Source: Pseudomonas viridiflava (GTDB lineage: Bacteria > Pseudomonadota > Gammaproteobacteria > Pseudomonadales > Pseudomonadaceae). Taken from it: a DNA stretch of 64,000 nt. The stretch is taken from positions 1 through 64,000 of the forward strand of contig NZ_UPSE01000346.1 in assembly GCF_900573885.1 (NCBI RefSeq), written 5' to 3'. Below, in pieces: positions 53,914-62,179 of this stretch. The stretch's first letter is position 1, and every line of letters begins with the position of its first letter. The translations under genes were made by a program, and so were the position numbers. The notes under the pieces were generated by a model. The model worked only from the letters and a program-made list of their open reading frames with translations, did not search any database and had not been told where the DNA came from.

Positions 53914-56900
53914 ATGAGCCTCTCCACCCCTTTCATCCGCCGCCCCGTCGCCACCACGCTGCTCACCCTGGCGCTGCTGCTGGCCGGCTGGTTGTCGTTC
54001 AATCTGCTGCCGGTGGCGCCGCTGCCGTCGGTGGATTTTCCGACCATCATGATCAGCGCGTCGTTACCCGGCGCCAGCCCGGAAACCATGGCTACGTCGG
54101 TCGCCACGCCGCTGGAGCGGGCGCTCGGGCGCATTGCCGGCATCAGTGAAATGACGTCCAGCAGCTCGCTGGGCTCGACCACGGTGATCGTGCAGTTCTC
54201 GCTGGAGAAAGACATCGACGGTGCCGCCCGTGAGGTGCAGGCCGCCATCAACGCGGCCAGCAGCCTGCTGCCCAGCGGCATGCCGAGCTTGCCGTCGTAC
54301 CGCAAGGCCAACCCGTCCGACATGCCGGTGATGGTGCTCACGCTTACGTCCGAGAGCTACACCCGTGGCGAAATGTATGACATGGCCTCGACGCTGGTGT
54401 CGCCGCGCCTGGCGCAGGTCAAGGGCATCGGCCAGGTCAGCATTGGCGGTAGCTCGCTGCCGGCGGTGCGGGTCGACCTCAATCCGGATGCGCTGAACAA
54501 GTACGGCATCTCCCTCGATACCGTGCGCACAGCCATCGCCAACACCAACTCGAATGGCCCGAAAGGCTCTATCGACGGCGTGACCAAGCAATGGCAGGTG
54601 GACGCCAATGACCAGCTGCGCAAGGCCAGCGAATACCTGCCGGTGATCGTTCACTACAACGCCGAAACCGGCGCCGCGGTGCGCCTGGGGGATATCGCCA
54701 AGGTCAGCAACGCCGTGGAAGACGTGCGCAACGCCGGTTTCTCCGGGCCCAACCCGGCGGTGTTGCTGATCGTCACCCGCCAGCCCGGCGCCAACATTAT
54801 CGAAGCCACCGACGCCATCCACGCGCTGTTGCCCGAGTTGCAGGAACTGATCGGCCCCAAGGTGCAACTGTCGGTAATGGACGACCGCAGCCCGAGCATT
54901 CGCGCCTCGCTGGATGAGGCGGAAATCACCTTGGTCATCTCGGTGCTACTGGTGATTCTGGTCGTCTATATGTTTCTGCGCAGCCCGCGCGCCACGCTGA
55001 TTCCGGCCTTGGCCGTGCCGGTGTCGCTGGTGGGCACCTTTGCGGTGATGTACCTGTGTGACTTCTCGCTGAACAACCTGTCGTTGATGGCGCTGATCGT
55101 CGCCACCGGTTTTGTGGTGGACGACGCCATCGTGGTGGTAGAGAACATTGCCAGGCGCATCGAGGAGGGCGAGTCGCCGCTGGAAGCGTCCATTCACGGC
55201 GCCCGCGAAGTGGGCTTCACCGTGCTGTCGATGACCCTGTCGCTGGTGGCGGTGTTTATCCCCATTCTGCTCATGGGCGGCATTATCGGTCGGCTGTTCC
55301 GCGAGTTCTCCGTGACCTTGTCGGCGGCCATTCTGGTGTCGCTGCTGGTGTCGCTGACCCTCACGCCGATGCTGTGCGCGCGCCTGCTCAAGCCCCGCGA
55401 CAAAAATGCGCCCGCGGTCGAGCCCAAGCCCGAGAGCAAACGTTTCGAGAATCTGATGGCGCGCTACAAGGCGAGCCTGGAGTGGGCGCTGGCGCATTCG
55501 CGGCTGATGATGGTGATCATGTTCGCCTGCATCGTGCTCAACGTTTACCTGTTCGTTGTGGTGCCCAAGGGCTTTCTTCCGGCACAGGATTCCGGACGGC
55601 TGCGCGGATTTGCCATCGCCGATCAGAGCATTTCGTTCCAGGGGCTGCAGGCAAAAATGGCCAAGTTTCGCGCCATTCTCAGCGCCGACCCGGACATCGA
55701 AAACGTGGTGGGTTTTCTTGGCGGCGGACGCTGGCAGTCGAGCAACACCGGCTCGTTTTTCGTCACCCTGAAACCGATTGGCGAGCGTGATGATGTCGAC
55801 ACCATCCTTGCCCGCCTGCGGCCCAAACTGGCAGAAATTCCCGGTGCCGCGCTGTACCTGAACGCCGGGCAGGACGTGCGCCTGGGTGGGCGCGACAGCA
55901 ACGCCAGTAACCAATTCACGCTGCGCAGCGACGACCTGACGCTGCTGCGCCAGTGGGCTCCAAAAGTGGAAGCGGCCATGCGCAAGCTGCCGCAAGTGGT
56001 GGACCTCAACAGCGACTCGCAAGACAAAGGCGTGCAGAGCCGGCTGATGGTGGACCGCGACCGCGCCGCCACCCTGGGCGTGAATATGGCGCTGGTGGAT
56101 GAAGTGCTGAACAACTCCTTCGGTCAGCGGCAAATCGCCAATATCTACAACCCGCTGAACCAGTATCACGTGGTCATGGAAGTGGACGCGCAATACCAGC
56201 AGAGCCCGGAAATTCTGCGTCAGGTCTACGTGTTGGGCAGCGACGGCCAGAGCGTTCCGCTGGCGGAGTTCAGCTATTTTGAACCCAGCTCGGCGCCGTT
56301 GTCGGTCAACCACCAGGGCCAGTTCGCGGCGATCACGCTGTCGTTCAACCTGGCCCCCGGCGCGCTGATCGGCCCGACTCGCGACGCGATCATGGCCGCC
56401 ATCGAACCGCTGCAATTGCCGCTCGACGTGCAGGCGACGTTCGAAGGCAATGCTGGTGCCGTGCAAGACACGCAAAACAACATGCCCTGGCTGATTCTGC
56501 TGGCGCTGGTGGCGGTGTACATCGTGCTGGGCATTCTGTACGAGAGCTATGTGCACCCGTTGACCATTCTTTCCACCTTGCCCTCGGCCGGTGTCGGCGC
56601 GCTGCTGGCGCTGATTCTGTGCCGCAGCGAGCTGAGCCTGATTGCCTTGATCGGCATTATTCTGCTGATCGGCATCGTCAAGAAAAACGCCATTCTGATG
56701 ATCGACTTCGCGCTGGAAGCCGAGCGCCGTCTGGGCATGACGCCCCGGGAGGCGATTCTGGAAGCCTGCGTGAAACGCTTCCGGCCGATCATGATGACCA
56801 CGCTGGCGGCCCTGCTGGGCGCGCTGCCGCTGATATTCGGCATCGGCGGCGACGCCGGTTTGCGCCGGCCGCTCGGCATTACCATCGTTGGCGGCCTGAT

Positions 56901-57024
56901 CGCCAGCCAATTGCTGACTCTGTACACCACGCCCGTGGTGTACCTGTACCTGGATCGTTTGCGCCACTGGGTTAACCGCCGCAGAGGCGTGCGCACTGAT
57001 GCTTCGTTGGAGACTTCGTTATGA
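53914..57024 (+). CDS. muxC: RND multidrug transporter MuxC (MdtC family)
   Basis: 1036-residue second RND subunit, which forms a heterotrimer with MuxB. Motifs: [39 protein letters not shown] and [20 protein letters not shown]. The start at 53914 ([11 protein letters not shown]) agrees with the family. The reading frame extends upstream to 53728, but that stretch is the repeat element and is not protein-like. No good ribosome site precedes 53914. Overlaps opmB by 4 bases. Confidence 0.95.
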   Translation: MSLSTPFIRRPVATTLLTLALLLAGWLSFNLLPVAPLPSVDFPTIMISASLPGASPETMATSVATPLERALGRIAGISEMTSSSSLGSTTVIVQFSLEKDIDGAAREVQAAINAASSLLPSGMPSLPSYRKANPSDMPVMVLTLTSESYTRGEMYDMASTLVSPRLAQVKGIGQVSIGGSSLPAVRVDLNPDALNKYGISLDTVRTAIANTNSNGPKGSIDGVTKQWQVDANDQLRKASEYLPVIVHYNAETGAAVRLGDIAKVSNAVEDVRNAGFSGPNPAVLLIVTRQPGANIIEATDAIHALLPELQELIGPKVQLSVMDDRSPSIRASLDEAEITLVISVLLVILVVYMFLRSPRATLIPALAVPVSLVGTFAVMYLCDFSLNNLSLMALIVATGFVVDDAIVVVENIARRIEEGESPLEASIHGAREVGFTVLSMTLSLVAVFIPILLMGGIIGRLFREFSVTLSAAILVSLLVSLTLTPMLCARLLKPRDKNAPAVEPKPESKRFENLMARYKASLEWALAHSRLMMVIMFACIVLNVYLFVVVPKGFLPAQDSGRLRGFAIADQSISFQGLQAKMAKFRAILSADPDIENVVGFLGGGRWQSSNTGSFFVTLKPIGERDDVDTILARLRPKLAEIPGAALYLNAGQDVRLGGRDSNASNQFTLRSDDLTLLRQWAPKVEAAMRKLPQVVDLNSDSQDKGVQSRLMVDRDRAATLGVNMALVDEVLNNSFGQRQIANIYNPLNQYHVVMEVDAQYQQSPEILRQVYVLGSDGQSVPLAEFSYFEPSSAPLSVNHQGQFAAITLSFNLAPGALIGPTRDAIMAAIEPLQLPLDVQATFEGNAGAVQDTQNNMPWLILLALVAVYIVLGILYESYVHPLTILSTLPSAGVGALLALILCRSELSLIALIGIILLIGIVKKNAILMIDFALEAERRLGMTPREAILEACVKRFRPIMMTTLAALLGALPLIFGIGGDAGLRRPLGITIVGGLIASQLLTLYTTPVVYLYLDRLRHWVNRRRGVRTDASLETSL

Positions 57025-58478
57025 GCCTGTATTCGCGCAGCCTGTTGCTCGCGGTGGCTGTGGCTGTGGCCGGTTGTGCCGTAGGCCCGGACTATGAGCA
57101 GCCAGAAGTGGCCGTGCCTGCCGGTTTCAAATACCAGGCCGGATGGACCCAGGCCGCGCCCAGCGATGCCTTGAACCGTGGCGCCTGGTGGGAGCTGTAT
57201 GGCGACCCCACGTTGAACCAGCTGCAACAGCGCCTGGAAACCTCCAACCAGACCCTGGCCCAGGCCGAAGCCCAATATCGACAGGCCCAGGCGTTGGCCC
57301 GAGGCGCGCGTGCGTCGTTCTTTCCGAGCCTGAGCGCGGCGTTCAGCAAAACCCGTTCGGGCCAGGCCACGGGCGGTGGCGGCACGGTGTCGTTGTCCGA
57401 CGGCTCCACCGTCAGCAGCGGCAGCTCCGGCGGCATCAGCGACAGCTACCAGGCCAGCCTGGGCGTGAGCTGGGAACTGGACCTGTGGGGCAAACTGCGC
57501 CGCCAACTGGAATCGGACAACGCCAGCGCTGCTGCCAGCCAGGCCACCCTGGCCGCAACCAAACTCAGCCAGCAATCGGAACTGGCGCAGAACTACCTGC
57601 AACTGCGAGTAATCGACGCCCAGAAACGCCTGCTCGACGACACCGTTTCGGCCTACGAAAAAGCCTTCAAACTGGCCGAAAACCAATACCGCGCCGGCAT
57701 CGTCACCAAGGCCGACGTGGCCCAGGCCCGCACCCAGGTGAAGACCACCCAGGCCCAAGCCATCGACCTGAAATACCAACGCGCGCAGCTGGAAAACGCC
57801 ATCGCCGTGCTGGTGGGTGAACCACCGTCGAGCTTCCAACTGGCCGAAACCAACGACATTCCCGGCCTGCCGGCTATTCCTGCCAGCGTGCCCTCACAAC
57901 TGCTGCAACGTCGGCCCGACATCGCCTCGGCCGAGCGGGACGTAGTTGCCGCCAACGCCTTAATCGGCGTAAACAAAGCCGCCTACTACCCGGACATCAC
58001 CCTCAGCGCCAGCGGCGGCTACCGCAACGACAGCCTGTCGCAGCTGCTGACCACGCCAAACCGCTACTGGTCCATCGGCCCCGACTTCGCCATGACCCTG
58101 TTCGACGGTGGCCTGATCAGCTCGCGCGTGGAGCAGGCCGAGGCCAGCTACGACGCCACCGTGGCGGCATACCGCCTGAGCGTGCTGACCGGTTTTCGCG
58201 AAGTGGAGGACTACCTGGTTCAGCTCGACGTGCTGAAAGAAGAAGACGTCGTGCAGCAGGAAGCGCTCGAGTCATCACGGGAATCGCTGCGCCTGATGCT
58301 CAACCAATACAAAGCGGGAACGGTGGACTTCTCGGATGTCGTAACCGTGCAAACCACCGCGCTGTCTAACGAGCGCACGGTGCTGACGTTGCTGGGCAGT
58401 CGGCTGACCGCGAGTGTGCAGCTGATTGCTGCCATGGGCGGGGGATGGAATGTGCAGCAGTTGGGGGAGAAGGAGTAG
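57021..58478 (+). CDS. opmB: Outer-membrane efflux lipoprotein OpmB (NodT/OprM family)
   Basis: 485 residues. Signal peptide with lipobox AVAGC (Cys at about residue 19), [18 protein letters not shown], then two outer-membrane-factor repeats forming the TolC-type beta-barrel and alpha-tunnel. A Ser/Gly-rich insert lies near residues 115-140 ([20 protein letters not shown]). It completes the muxABC efflux pump. A repeat element begins 12 bases after its stop. Confidence 0.93.
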   Translation: MSLYSRSLLLAVAVAVAGCAVGPDYEQPEVAVPAGFKYQAGWTQAAPSDALNRGAWWELYGDPTLNQLQQRLETSNQTLAQAEAQYRQAQALARGARASFFPSLSAAFSKTRSGQATGGGGTVSLSDGSTVSSGSSGGISDSYQASLGVSWELDLWGKLRRQLESDNASAAASQATLAATKLSQQSELAQNYLQLRVIDAQKRLLDDTVSAYEKAFKLAENQYRAGIVTKADVAQARTQVKTTQAQAIDLKYQRAQLENAIAVLVGEPPSSFQLAETNDIPGLPAIPASVPSQLLQRRPDIASAERDVVAANALIGVNKAAYYPDITLSASGGYRNDSLSQLLTTPNRYWSIGPDFAMTLFDGGLISSRVEQAEASYDATVAAYRLSVLTGFREVEDYLVQLDVLKEEDVVQQEALESSRESLRLMLNQYKAGTVDFSDVVTVQTTALSNERTVLTLLGSRLTASVQLIAAMGGGWNVQQLGEKE

Positions 58479-58489
58479 GGCGCAAACGC

Positions 58490-58602
58490 GGCCCTCTCCC
58501 TAACCCTCTCCCGCAAGCGGGAGAGGGGACTGACCGAGGTGGATCCGTTATCGCTTGTCTCCCCTCGCCCGCGAGCGGGAGAGGGGCCGGGGGAGAGGGC
58601 CG
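58490..58602. repeat. Inverted copy of the muxB-muxC repeat element
   Basis: GGCCCTCTCC and CCCTCTCCCGCAAGCGGGAG (58504 on), then CCCCTCGCCCGCGAGCGGG (58561 on) and GGGGGAGAGGGCC. Read on the minus strand it matches 53791-53891 in order. It separates opmB from the convergent DUF1993 gene. Confidence 0.88.
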
Positions 58603-58628
58603 AGGCAAACCTCGACGCTCAGCCGCAA

Positions 58629-59144
58629 TCACACCTGCGGTTGACCCACATAATCCATCTTGCCCACTTCCACGCCGTTATGACGCAGCAGCGCATACGC
58701 GGTGGTCACGTGGAAGAAGAAGTGTTGCAGCCCGTACGTCAGCAGATACGACTGGCCAGTGAACTTGCGCTCTTTCGGCGTGCCCGGGCGCGTCAGGATT
58801 TCGCGCTCTTCGTTGCCATCAACTTGTGCCGGGGTAAACGTCCCCAGGTATTCCAGGGTTTCTTTCAACAGCGCTTGCAGCTGCTCGAACGTGGTTTCCA
58901 CGTCGTCATGCTTGGGCACATCCACACCTGCCAAACGCGACGGCACGCCACGGGCGAAGTCGCAGGCGATTTGCACTTGGCGGGTCAGGGGAAACATGTC
59001 GGGGAACAGGCGGGCCTGGAGCAGGGCTGCCGGGTCGATATTTTTGGCGGCGGCGTGGGCTTCAGCCTTGCTCAGCACGGCGCTGAGGCTGGTGAGCATT
59101 TGCTTGAAAACGGGAACGGATGCGGCGTACAGAGAAATGGTCAT
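58629..59144 (-). CDS. DUF1993 family protein
   Basis: 171 residues (MTISLYAASVPVFKQMLTSL at the start). Predicted helical, DinB-like four-helix fold; PDMFPLTRQVQIACDFARG and SYLLTYGLQHFFFHVTTAYA with His pairs are typical. Function unknown. The ATG at 59144 is chosen; upstream codons to 59312 overlap the pvdY promoter. It is divergent from pvdY by 142 bases. Confidence 0.85.
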   Translation of the reverse strand: MTISLYAASVPVFKQMLTSLSAVLSKAEAHAAAKNIDPAALLQARLFPDMFPLTRQVQIACDFARGVPSRLAGVDVPKHDDVETTFEQLQALLKETLEYLGTFTPAQVDGNEEREILTRPGTPKERKFTGQSYLLTYGLQHFFFHVTTAYALLRHNGVEVGKMDYVGQPQV

Positions 59145-59228
59145 GGCAGTCTCCGGTTGAAGGTGGCGCGAGTATACGCGCGCCGGCTTTCTTGCGTGGC
59201 CCGATGCAGGCCGTGCGCGCACATCGCC

Positions 59229-59252
59229 TAAATTTCCTGGGCGTTTCGACGT
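59229..59252 (+). promoter_or_regulatory. PvdS-dependent promoter (iron-starvation box) of pvdY
   Basis: TAAAT at 59229-59233, exactly 16 bases, then CGT at 59250-59252: a perfect match to the published IS-box TAAAT-N16-CGT. It lies 35 bases before the pvdY start codon. Confidence 0.88.
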
Positions 59253-59286
59253 CACACAGTCACCACCCTTCTGCGCGAGCCACCCC

Positions 59287-60273
59287 ATGATGCATACCCT
59301 GCCACTCCCCAACGGCCAATGCCTGCACGGCGACGAAAGCGCCGGCTCGCTGCATCTGCAGCTGGATTTACACGAGCCGGTTCACGTGCGCGTTCGCCCT
59401 GGTGAGCGGTTGCAGGTAAGCGCCAGTGAAGCCTTGTCGGCACAGGCGTTGTGGTGGGTCAGCTATTGGCTGTTTGCCCGCGACGAGGCGTGCCAGTCGG
59501 TGAGCTGGGAACTGCCCGCAGCGCCGATGGACGCGCTGCACAGCGGCCTGCTGATTCACGCTGCCGATGGCGCGCTCACCACCGAGCGCACGACGTTCTG
59601 GCAGATGGCTGAACCGTGGTTGATGCGGGAGCAGGGCGCGGCGTATCCGCAGCACATGATTATCAGCGACGGCAAACGTCACCCCCGGCGAGCCCCCAAG
59701 CCGACGGGCGAGTTGTACCGGCGTTTCGACGCGCGCTTGGGCAGTTGGATTTCCCTGCGCGCGCTGGATATCGATAACGATCTGGAGCGCTTCAGCCGCT
59801 GGCAGAACAGCGCGCGCGTGGCGGAATTCTGGCAGGAAAGCGGCACGCTTGAGCAGCACCGCCAGTACCTGGAGAAGCTCGACCGCGACCCTCACACGCT
59901 GACGCTGATAGGCAGTTTCGACGACCAGCCGTTCGCCTATTTCGAAGCCTACTGGGCGAAAGAAGACCGCATCGCGCCGTTCTATTCGGCCGGCGATTAC
60001 GACCGTGGCATCCACATGCTGGTGGGCGAGGAAAACCATCGCGGGCCGCACAAGGTCGCCAGCTGGCTGACGGCGCTCACGCATTTTCTTTTCCTCGACG
60101 ACCCGCGCACCCAGCGCATCGTCGCCGAACCACGGGCCGACAACGCCCGCATGATCGGCCACATGCACAGCGCCGGATTTCACTGCGAAAAGGAATTCGA
60201 CTTCCCGCACAAACGCGCCGCCCTGATGAGCATCGAGCGCGAGCGGTTTTTTGATCGGTGTGTGTTGCGCTGA
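59287..60273 (+). CDS. pvdY: Pyoverdine-associated acetyltransferase (PvdY-like)
   Basis: 328 residues. The N-terminal half is unlike GNATs; the C-terminal half (about 155-325) is an Acetyltransf_8/IucB-type domain of siderophore acylases (SWISLRALDIDNDLERFSRW, PFAYFEAYWAKEDRIAPFY, RIVAEPRADNARMIGHMHSA). Family members acylate hydroxyornithine or hydroxylysine, so it may acylate hydroxyornithine for pyoverdine. Start MMHTLPLP at 59287 or 59290. Controlled by the IS box at 59229 and convergent with pvdS. Confidence 0.82.
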   Translation: MMHTLPLPNGQCLHGDESAGSLHLQLDLHEPVHVRVRPGERLQVSASEALSAQALWWVSYWLFARDEACQSVSWELPAAPMDALHSGLLIHAADGALTTERTTFWQMAEPWLMREQGAAYPQHMIISDGKRHPRRAPKPTGELYRRFDARLGSWISLRALDIDNDLERFSRWQNSARVAEFWQESGTLEQHRQYLEKLDRDPHTLTLIGSFDDQPFAYFEAYWAKEDRIAPFYSAGDYDRGIHMLVGEENHRGPHKVASWLTALTHFLFLDDPRTQRIVAEPRADNARMIGHMHSAGFHCEKEFDFPHKRAALMSIERERFFDRCVLR

Positions 60274-60283
60274 AGGTGATTGT

Positions 60284-60351
60284 GTTGGGCTTCGCTTCGC
60301 TCAACCCAACCTACATTCCCGTAGGTTGGGTTGAGCGAAGCGAAGCCCAAC
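60284..60351. terminator. Perfect palindromic repeat between pvdY and pvdS, likely bidirectional terminator
   Basis: A 31-base arm (60284-60314, starting GTTGGGCTTCGCTTCGCTC) is exactly complementary to 60321-60351 around the loop ATTCCC. It lies between convergent stop codons and belongs to the repeat family at 188, 398 and 43603. Confidence 0.85.
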
Positions 60352-60360
60352 GGGGCCGGA

Positions 60361-60894
60361 TCACGCCGCCGCGTCCTTGCTGACTTTGCGGCAATGCACC
60401 AACGCATCGCGAATCATGAAATTCACCAACGTTGGCGACACGCCCAATTCCTTGGCGATGTCTTTCTGTGGCACGCCGTGCAGGCGGTACATTTCGAAGG
60501 CGTAGCGGGTGCGGCTGGGCAGCTGGCCGAGGGCGTCGGCGATGTGTTCCAGGGTCGCGTAATTGATATGCAAGGCTTCGGGCGAGGCGTTGTGGGTGAC
60601 CACATTCATGCCTTCTTCTTCGCTGCCGGCGTAGCGCTGTTCGAGCGCGTTTTTGCGGTAATGGTCGATGGCCAGATTGCGCACGATCTGGAACAGATAA
60701 CTCAGTTGGGCTTTAAACGACGAGGTGATCTGCGGTGCCGAATGCAGCCTGAAATAGGCGTCTTGCACCACGTCTTCGGCGCGTGAACGACAGCCCGTAA
60801 TACGCGTGGCCACCTTCACCAGAATCGAGCGGTTATCAACGAATGCTTGGAATAGGGGTGTATCGCACCTGCTTGTGGACAGTTGTTCCGTCAT
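60361..60894 (-). CDS. pvdS: Extracytoplasmic-function sigma factor PvdS
   Basis: 177-residue iron-starvation sigma factor that drives pyoverdine genes. Sigma region 2 is at about residues 15-85 (ILVKVATRITGCRSRAEDVV, QLSYLFQIVRNLAIDHYR) and region 4 at about 110-165 (LPSRTRYAFEMYRLHGVPQK with helix-turn-helix KELGVSPTLVNFMIRDALVH). ATG at 60894 (MTEQLSTSRCDTP) fits other PvdS proteins; upstream codons to 60972 run over the promoter. Confidence 0.95.
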   Translation of the reverse strand: MTEQLSTSRCDTPLFQAFVDNRSILVKVATRITGCRSRAEDVVQDAYFRLHSAPQITSSFKAQLSYLFQIVRNLAIDHYRKNALEQRYAGSEEEGMNVVTHNASPEALHINYATLEHIADALGQLPSRTRYAFEMYRLHGVPQKDIAKELGVSPTLVNFMIRDALVHCRKVSKDAAA

Positions 60895-60959
60895 GGAATT
60901 CACCTTGCTACCGAGGGCAGTTAAACGCTGTGCAGGAGGCTGCCTGCAAGCGGGGTAAC

Positions 60960-60988
60960 AAACTATGTCCAATGATAATGATTGTCAA
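60960..60988 (-). promoter_or_regulatory. pvdS promoter with overlapping Fur box
   Basis: On the minus strand, -35 TTGACA (60988-60983), 17 bases, then a weak -10 TAGTTT (60965-60960). TGATAATGATTGTCA (60973-60987) matches the Fur 7-1-7 consensus TGATAAT-N-ATTATCA at 13 of 14 defined bases. Fur with iron would block RNA polymerase here, so pvdS should be on only in iron shortage. Confidence 0.88.
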
Positions 60989-61075
60989 TTGCGACCGATA
61001 ATAGATTTCGTCTGGTTGCAAAGTGGTGACGTGAACGTGATGTTTGCATGGCAAAAACACCCGTCGAAAACCGCC

Positions 61076-61099
61076 TAATTATTTTCTGCTGCCGTCCGT
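61076..61099 (+). promoter_or_regulatory. PvdS-dependent promoter of mbtH-pvdG-pvdL
   Basis: TAATT (61076-61080), 16 bases, then CGT (61097-61099): one mismatch to TAAAT-N16-CGT. It lies 52 bases upstream of the mbtH start. The remaining gap 60989-61075 shows nothing else I can support. Confidence 0.72.
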
Positions 61100-61150
61100 T
61101 CTCCACTGTGAAGGCCCGCGCAACCGGCACGGGCGCAACGGAGAGCGACC

Positions 61151-61369
61151 ATGGTGTTCGATCGTGATGACGTGATTTTCCAAGTGGTGATCAACGACGA
61201 AGAGCAGTACTCGTTGTGGCCCGACTACAAGGCCATTCCTGCCGGGTGGCGCACCGTGGGCATGAGTGGTTTGAAGAAAGACTGCCTGGCCTACATCGAA
61301 CAGCACTGGACCGACATGCGCCCCCTGAGCCTGCGCCAGAAGATGGACCAGGACGCTGTGAGCGCCTGA
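61151..61369 (+). CDS. MbtH-like protein
   Basis: 72 residues of the MbtH family, which bind and activate adenylation domains of NRPSs. Conserved residues include [19 protein letters not shown] and [20 protein letters not shown] (the invariant Trp residues and the WTDMRP motif). PA2412 in P. aeruginosa is the pyoverdine homologue. It is followed after one base by the thioesterase gene. Confidence 0.94.
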   Translation: MVFDRDDVIFQVVINDEEQYSLWPDYKAIPAGWRTVGMSGLKKDCLAYIEQHWTDMRPLSLRQKMDQDAVSA

Positions 61370-61370
61370 C

Positions 61371-62126
61371 ATGAGCGCGCCCGCCACCTTGCGTTTGCTG
61401 TGCCTGCCGTACTCCGGCGCCAGCGCCATGTTCTACCACCGCTGGCGCAAACGGCTGCCCGAATGGCTGCACGTTCAGCCGCTGGAATTGCCCGGCCGCG
61501 GCCTGCGCATGGACGAGCCCTTGCAGCGCAACCTGAACGCGCTGATCACCCAGCTCGCCGACGAAATCGCCGCCGACCTGAGCACCCCGTACGCCCTGTT
61601 CGGCCACAGCCTTGGCGGCTTGCTGGCCTTTGAGCTGGTGCATGCGTTGAAAGCCCGAGGCCTGCCCGAGCCGCTGTGTGTGCTGGTGTCAGCTACAGCC
61701 GGCCCGGCGCGGCGTGATGTCAGCGAGTACCGCGAGGCCAAGTCCGATGCCGAGCTGGTGGCTAAATTACGCAGCCTGCAAGGCACGCCCGAAGACGCCC
61801 TGGCCAATCAGGAATTGCTCGACCTGATGCTGCCGATTCTGCGCGCCGACTTTCTCGTCGCCGGCAGTTACCAGTACGCCGAGCGCGCGCCGCTGCAAGC
61901 GCCGATTCATGTGTTCGGCGGCAAAGACGACAGCATCAGCGTCGACGAATTGCTCGACTGGCAATGCGAAACCGCCAGCGGTTTTTCCCTCGATATGTTC
62001 AGCGGCGGCCACTTCTTTTTGCAGAGCCAGGAAGCGCCATTGCTGCGCTGCATCCGCCGTTATGCCGAGCAGCACTTGCTGCGCCATCGCACGCAAACCC
62101 GGCCCGTTCCCCGCGTGGCTAGTTAA
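61371..62126 (+). CDS. pvdG: Type II thioesterase, PvdG-like
   Basis: 251-residue alpha/beta hydrolase of the external editing thioesterase type. The nucleophile is Ser80 in FGHSLGGLLAFE, the catalytic His is in SGGHFFLQ, and the Asp is probably in FGGKDDSISVD. It probably removes wrong acyl groups from NRPS carrier domains in pyoverdine synthesis. Lies between mbtH and pvdL. Confidence 0.9.
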   Translation: MSAPATLRLLCLPYSGASAMFYHRWRKRLPEWLHVQPLELPGRGLRMDEPLQRNLNALITQLADEIAADLSTPYALFGHSLGGLLAFELVHALKARGLPEPLCVLVSATAGPARRDVSEYREAKSDAELVAKLRSLQGTPEDALANQELLDLMLPILRADFLVAGSYQYAERAPLQAPIHVFGGKDDSISVDELLDWQCETASGFSLDMFSGGHFFLQSQEAPLLRCIRRYAEQHLLRHRTQTRPVPRVAS

Positions 62127-62179
62127 CCGAAACCCCAACGCTCCGTCCGCCGCCCGCCCGATTTCAGCAGGATTCCGCC

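Noticed and set aside
54946..56967. 673-codon minus-strand open frame opposite muxC
   Set aside because: Antisense shadow frame; muxC is full length and conserved.
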